This document shows, one piece after another, positions 32,201 to 34,628 of a stretch of 34,628 bases of DNA (position 1 is its first letter; each line of letters begins with the position of its first letter). The DNA lies in contig JABWBH010000010.1 in assembly GCA_013360585.1 (NCBI GenBank), forward strand, positions 1-34,628, read 5' to 3'. This stretch comes from Phycisphaerae bacterium. GTDB taxonomy: Bacteria > Planctomycetota > Phycisphaerae > UBA1845. The translations under genes and the position numbers were made by a program. Under the pieces are notes generated by a model that did no database searches, was not told the origin of the DNA, and worked only from the letters and a program-made list of their open reading frames with translations.

Positions 32201-32307
32201 GACGCACCGGAAAGTTCCTCGGGTGCTCGTCGTATCCGAAGTGTAAAGCGACGCAGCCGGTTCCGCCCGGGGCGACAGAAGCCGATCTGGCGGCGGCAAG
32301 CGTTTAA
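29248..32307 (+). CDS. topA: DNA topoisomerase I with six zinc ribbons
   Basis: This 1019-residue type IA topoisomerase relaxes negative supercoils. It starts at GTG 29248, as no ATG precedes the conserved HHALVIVESPSKA block. The TOPRIM domain shows E15 (VESPSKA) and D88-x-D90-REGEA; the active-site tyrosine is Y371 in GLITYMRTDSTNLS; RVQSVA and EAHEAIRPT are also present. Relative to E. coli TopA, residues about 205-300 include extra sequence in domain II. From about residue 648, six four-cysteine ribbons follow (openings CPKCGQAM, CEKCGKPM, CEECGEG, CEKCSRPM, CPDCGSDM and CPDCGQKM), more than the three of E. coli. A Lys/Ser-rich linker separates the fourth from the fifth. The same frame stays open for 61 codons after the stop. 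Confidence 0.97.
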   Translation: MAKKDGKHHALVIVESPSKARTIERYLGPGHTVRACLGHVRDLPESGLGVDLDRDFLPTYEILPGKKKVINELRKAAKEADTVYLATDLDREGEAIAWHLSEALALPKSKARRVVFNEITKTAIKEAFERPHDIDPAKVDAQQARRILDRIVGYQLSPLLWKKIAKGLSAGRVQSVAVKLIVDREAQIRAFVPEESWKILAVFATDVGAADPLSETWRAFLESAADPDEPRTQKERIAWLTEHACLQAELVKIGDEAFEAKTAADARRIAEALGFVTSRVEETDWPEYAQHGLKRVRLSGATQRREVTFAVRDLQTRRTTTRPSPPLTTAAMQQTASTQLGFSASRTMRIAQQLYEGVDLGPRGSVGLITYMRTDSTNLSKDSIEQARRLIAEKLGAAYLPPRPNVYGASKRAQEAHEAIRPTDATIAPEDAKAFLTPEQHKLYDLIWRRFVACQMEAAQWDSTTVLIGASTTAGEATFKATGRRLAFDGFYRVQGLGAQEDVVLPPLKADQKVAPLQIDPRQHYTSPPPRYTEAALIKALESEGIGRPSTYAAIIQTIQDRGYVEQVDRRFHATDKGEIVTEKLVEHFPKIMDVKFTSYMEDELDKIEEEHLDWVRVLHEFYDPFKESLVRAEVEMQPARSEPSPYTCPKCGQAMVYRWARTGRFLSCTGYPDCNGAYNVDRDGKPIIPKATDVACEKCGKPMLLRRSKLGPFLGCSGYPECSNTVPCDETGEPLRLVRADEIERSCEECGEGTLKVKRKGRRDFLACDRYPTCKATAPMPAGVYLERKKVALEPAGFNCEKCSRPMVVREGRRGKFLACSGFPRCKNSKPHEKLDEFLQQVAEGKLQATDDKAVELLKTSSGKAKSSSARSIPKTADGKVDFKALGDPPPGYAWTRTGKPVVENWPDGALHCPDCGSDMSLKRGRFGPFFSCTNFPKCRFVVNLRGDAKKRAEEEMPAPQRPKPVLTDVACPDCGQKMLLREGRTGKFLGCSSYPKCKATQPVPPGATEADLAAASV

Positions 32308-32499
32308 GCTGCGGTCGGCCACAAGAAGCCGCCGATCGCCCCGGTCCGGCTTGCACCGCACGATGCGGCGGGAAGCAATCTCCCGAGGTCTGATAAGCCG
32401 CCCGGGTTCGACCCGGCGGCGGGTAAGTCCGACGAAAACAACGACGCGCCCGCTCTGGTTTTCGAAACCGGGGCGCCGAATCTGCGAGGGTGAGGTGGA
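32308..32499. other. Gap after topA with an imperfect hairpin
   Basis: The 192-bp gap has no start codon for a gene of its own. An imperfect stem, CCGCCCGGGT (32398-32407) with ACCCGGCGG (32411-32419) and a TCG loop, may serve as a 3'-end structure for topA; no T tract follows. The topA frame is open from the stop to a TGA at about 32491. Confidence 0.4.
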
Positions 32500-32685
32500 A
32501 TGCCGATCGCGTTGATGTGTCCGAATCTTCAGTGCCGCGCGCTGCTTCGGGTTCCGGAATCCGCGCGCGGGAAGCGCGTGCGCTGCCCGGAATGCGGCAG
32601 CATCCTGATCGTTCCGAAGCCCCCGTCAGCGTCCTCCGGCGAGTCCGGAAGGCCGGCGACAGCCGACTCCGCCAAGGCGGATTAA
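32500..32685 (+). CDS. Small zinc-ribbon protein
   Basis: This 61-residue protein starts at an ATG right after GAGGTGGA. It has two cysteine pairs, C7-x4-C12 and C30-x2-C33 (VRCPECGSILIVP), typical of short MJ0042-like zinc ribbons, then a Ser/Pro/Ala-rich tail. Function unknown; such proteins often precede larger regulatory or membrane proteins but this one stands alone. It follows topA by 192 bp on the same strand. Confidence 0.72.
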   Translation: MPIALMCPNLQCRALLRVPESARGKRVRCPECGSILIVPKPPSASSGESGRPATADSAKAD

Positions 32686-32847
32686 CAATTCGTTGAAGGA
32701 CTCATGAGCAGCCTTTGCGGCGCCGGTTTTTCTCGGTCAACATGCGTTCCGGAAGGACGCGCTGTCCGTTTCACCGGATGATTAAGACCCCGATCGGCGC
32801 TCCCCCTTTCCGGCGGAGCACCCGAGCAGGAGCCGAGGATCGAAGCC

Positions 32848-33204
32848 TCAGGCGGTTTCAGATCGCGCCCAGGCGATCCGGGGCGCGTCGCCCCAGAGCA
32901 GCTCCATGTCGTAGAAGTCGCGGGCCTCCCGGGAGAAAAGGTGGACCACGACGTCCACGAAATCGACGAGAATCCAGCGGTCGGAATCCTCGCCGTCAAG
33001 TCCGTAAGTCTTCTCCCCGACGCGCTGGGCGTACTCGCGCAGGTGGTCGATGACGGCATGCATCTGCCGATCCGATGTCCCGGTGGCAATGACCAGAAAG
33101 TCGGTGATCGACGTCAGCCCGCGCAAGTCGAGCAGGACGACGTCCTCGGACTTGAGTTCCGACGCGATCCTCGCCAGCTCCCGGGCAAACTGCTCCGCCT
33201 GCAT
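32848..33204 (-). CDS. rsfS: Ribosomal silencing factor RsfS
   Basis: I choose the ATG at 33204 (118 residues) because AGGGAG lies just upstream; an ATG at 33216 would add four residues. The sequence follows the RsfS/YbeB/iojap pattern: LARIASELKSEDVVLLDLRGLTSITDFLVIATGTSDRQ, then HLREYAQRVGEKTYGLDGED, WILVDFVDVVVHLFSREAR and YDMELLWGDAPRI. RsfS binds ribosomal protein uL14 and blocks joining of the subunits in starvation. It is convergent with the zinc-ribbon gene and divergent from the gene at 33272. In many genomes it sits beside nadD, which is not present here. Confidence 0.95.
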   Translation of the reverse strand: MQAEQFARELARIASELKSEDVVLLDLRGLTSITDFLVIATGTSDRQMHAVIDHLREYAQRVGEKTYGLDGEDSDRWILVDFVDVVVHLFSREARDFYDMELLWGDAPRIAWARSETA

Positions 33205-33271
33205 CCGCTCCCTCATACGACTATCATAAGAAAAAGGGGGGCGAATCTCCACCCTTCGGGAGGCAACGGCG

Positions 33272-33598
33272 ATGGCCACCGGAAAAGCACACAACCGCAC
33301 CTTGCAACGCTGGCCTGACCTGCTGATTGCGGTGCTCCTGGTCGGGTTGTGGGGGGGCGGATTGACGTCGTGGGCGCGGTTCGGCCGGCGGAACTGGCCG
33401 CTGATTCTGCCGGGGGCGACGGCGGCGGCGGTCGCGGTGCTGGCATACCGCCGCATGCAGCGCCAGGAGCTGCGCTGGACCGGGCTGACGCTGCGCGAGC
33501 AGAGGCGCTCCCGTGAGGGGCGATGCACGGCATGCGGCTACAACCTGAAGGGCAACGAGACCGGGCGATGTCCCGAGTGCGGTCGCATCTGGCTTTGA
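33272..33598 (+). CDS. Two-helix membrane protein with C-terminal zinc ribbon
   Basis: This 108-residue protein has a clear GGGAGG ribosome site. Two membrane helices (about 15-35 and 42-61) are followed by a basic segment and a C-terminal ribbon C-T-A-C-GYNLKGNETGRCPEC-G. The 'GYNL-x-G' ribbon is common in Planctomycetota proteins. The stop (TGA) overlaps a TTG that probably starts the next gene, which carries the same type of ribbon at its N-terminus. The pair may form a complex or be the product of duplication and rearrangement. Confidence 0.78.
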   Translation: MATGKAHNRTLQRWPDLLIAVLLVGLWGGGLTSWARFGRRNWPLILPGATAAAVAVLAYRRMQRQELRWTGLTLREQRRSREGRCTACGYNLKGNETGRCPECGRIWL

Positions 33599-34065
33599 GC
33601 ACACCGCGCGGGGCGATCCAGGGAAACGGCGCCTTGCTCTGCGAGCATTGTCAGTACAACCTGACCGGATTGCCGGAACAACACGTCTGTCCCGAATGCG
33701 GAAAGGCGTTCAACAAGGCCGCTTTGCGCGTCGTGGAGACGTATTTCGCCGACCTGGGATACGGCCCGAGGCCCGCGCCGCCGCTGATGCGTTGGATCGC
33801 AAGACACGGACAATCCGTCTGCCTCGCGCTGGCGCTCGCTTTCCCGGCGGTCATGATCGGGCTTATCTTGACCGAGCCGTCAATGTCGCGATTGTGGACG
33901 GGTTGGGCCGGCGTGACGGTGTTTCTAGCAATTCCCGCGACGTTTTCGTTTCTGATGCTGGCGGGGGTATTGTCGCGACGGTCGGAGGAAATCCGTCGGT
34001 GGTTGATCGTGGCGGCAATCTGCGCGACGATGACGCTCGTCGGCTGCTGGGTGGCGATCCGGTAA
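33595..34065 (+). CDS. Three-helix membrane protein with N-terminal zinc ribbon
   Basis: The frame is open from 33523 but the upstream part overlaps the previous gene. I choose the TTG at 33595 that overlaps the previous stop (TTGA), giving 156 residues; an ATG at 33568 is the alternative and no ribosome site is decisive. The ribbon [20 protein letters not shown] comes first, then a linker and three hydrophobic helices (in [43 protein letters not shown] and [20 protein letters not shown]). Function unknown. The gene is 31 bp before the periplasmic binding protein gene, so the three may be co-transcribed, but no transport function follows from that. Confidence 0.7.
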   Translation: MSTPRGAIQGNGALLCEHCQYNLTGLPEQHVCPECGKAFNKAALRVVETYFADLGYGPRPAPPLMRWIARHGQSVCLALALAFPAVMIGLILTEPSMSRLWTGWAGVTVFLAIPATFSFLMLAGVLSRRSEEIRRWLIVAAICATMTLVGCWVAIR

Positions 34066-34096
34066 GCGCACCGCGGCCGGTTCCGGAGTTCATCAC

Positions 34097-34628
34097 GTGA
34101 TGCAGTTCACGCTTGCCGCACTCACCGTGTTGGCGTCCGCGGTGGAGGGTTCTGAAGCGTCGATCGAAGCGGTTCCGCAGGATCGTAAACCGCGCGTCGC
34201 GTTCGTCAGCAACGGCATCGCCGCGTTCTGGACGATCGCCTCCGCCGGCGCCAAGGCCGCGGGCAGGGAATTCAACGTCGAGGTGGACATCCGCCTTCCG
34301 GCGCAGGGCGCGGCGGACCAGCAGCGGATCGTCGAGGATCTCCTGGCGCGCGGGATCGACGGCCTGGCGATCGCCCCTGCGGATCCGGACAATCAAGCGT
34401 CGCTGCTCGCCGAGGCCGCCCGGCACACGACGCTGATCACGCACGACTCCGACGCGCCGAAGTCCTCGCGGTTGTGCTACGTCGGGATGGACAATTACGT
34501 CGGGGGCCGAATGTGCGGCAAGCTGGTGAAGGAGGCGCTGCCTGAAGGGGGGGAAGTCGTCATCTTCATCGGGCGCCTCGAGCAGGACAACGCCCGCGCC
34601 CGCCGGCAGGGGGTCATTGACGAACTGC
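34097..34628 (+). CDS. Sugar-type periplasmic binding protein (partial)
   Basis: The open frame runs from a GTG at 34097 (GGAG 8 bases upstream; an ATG follows at once) to the window end, so only about 177 residues are seen. A short signal-like segment ([14 protein letters not shown]) precedes the first domain of an RbsB/LacI-type fold: [50 protein letters not shown], and [20 protein letters not shown] with [22 protein letters not shown]. In ABC importers such proteins deliver ribose-like sugars to a membrane permease. No lipobox is seen. Permease and ATPase would lie beyond the window. Confidence 0.88.
   Translation, partial: MMQFTLAALTVLASAVEGSEASIEAVPQDRKPRVAFVSNGIAAFWTIASAGAKAAGREFNVEVDIRLPAQGAADQQRIVEDLLARGIDGLAIAPADPDNQASLLAEAARHTTLITHDSDAPKSSRLCYVGMDNYVGGRMCGKLVKEALPEGGEVVIFIGRLEQDNARARRQGVIDEL

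Noticed and set aside
32341-32430. tRNA-like GGGTTCGACCC segment after topA
   Set aside because: It resembles a T-arm, but the five-base stem around TTCGACC does not pair properly and no anticodon or acceptor arm can be drawn. It fits a simple hairpin better.
1-34628. Mobile elements, CRISPR arrays, phage genes or defence systems
   Set aside because: No transposase, integrase, regularly spaced direct repeats or nuclease/helicase modules were seen; the repeats found are short arrays or single hairpins.

Overview
The window looks like a chromosomal segment of a GC-rich Gram-negative bacterium, most likely a member of the Planctomycetota (Phycisphaerae-like). This is an inference. It rests on the small membrane proteins carrying a 'C-x2-C-x-YNL-x-G ... 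CPECG' zinc ribbon, a style I associate with that phylum, on an outer-membrane DUF481 protein with a paired 'DG.r..G' N-terminal region, and on heptanucleotide tandem repeats between genes. No rRNA, tRNA, CRISPR array, phage or insertion sequence was recognised.

Layout. 1-5240: a possible C-terminal tail of an upstream gene, a tiny lipoprotein translationally coupled to a DUF481 outer-membrane protein (+), a DAO-type FAD oxidoreductase (-) carrying an in-frame extra segment with a perfect hairpin, and a secreted protein with about 13 Asp-box repeats (+). 5316-22458: sixteen genes, all on the minus strand, that read as one signalling-plus-secretion locus. In transcription order they are histidine kinase, stand-alone receiver, GAF/HD-GYP phosphodiesterase, membrane GAF/degenerate GGDEF protein, STAS protein, GspE/PilB ATPase, GspF/PilC, PilM, PilN, PilO-like, PilP/GspC-like, two GspG-like major pilins, PilW/GspJ-like, PilV/GspI-like, PilX/GspK-like and GspH-like. 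Several junctions are 4-base stop/start overlaps. Secretin, prepilin peptidase and retraction ATPase are not in the window. 22684-28957 (-): DNA polymerase III alpha (dnaE) with two low-complexity in-frame insertions, and a SurA/PpiD-like membrane-anchored chaperone with a 150-residue linker. 29248-34628: topA (+) with six C-terminal zinc ribbons, a 61-residue zinc-ribbon protein (+), rsfS (-), two zinc-ribbon membrane proteins (+) and the start of a sugar-type periplasmic binding protein (+, cut by the window end).

How the genes may work together. The central locus encodes an envelope-spanning pilus or pseudopilus motor (ATPase, platform, PilMNOP alignment complex, two major and four minor pilins) next to c-di-GMP signalling proteins. 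The ATPase has two exactly 24-residue N-terminal motifs matching the c-di-GMP-binding MshEN pattern. One signalling protein is a phosphodiesterase with all HD-GYP residues visible, and another has lost its GGDEF signature. My main hypothesis is that the two-component/HD-GYP module sets a local c-di-GMP signal read directly by the motor ATPase. Each family is known; the single-locus arrangement with a STAS protein is what deserves a second look.
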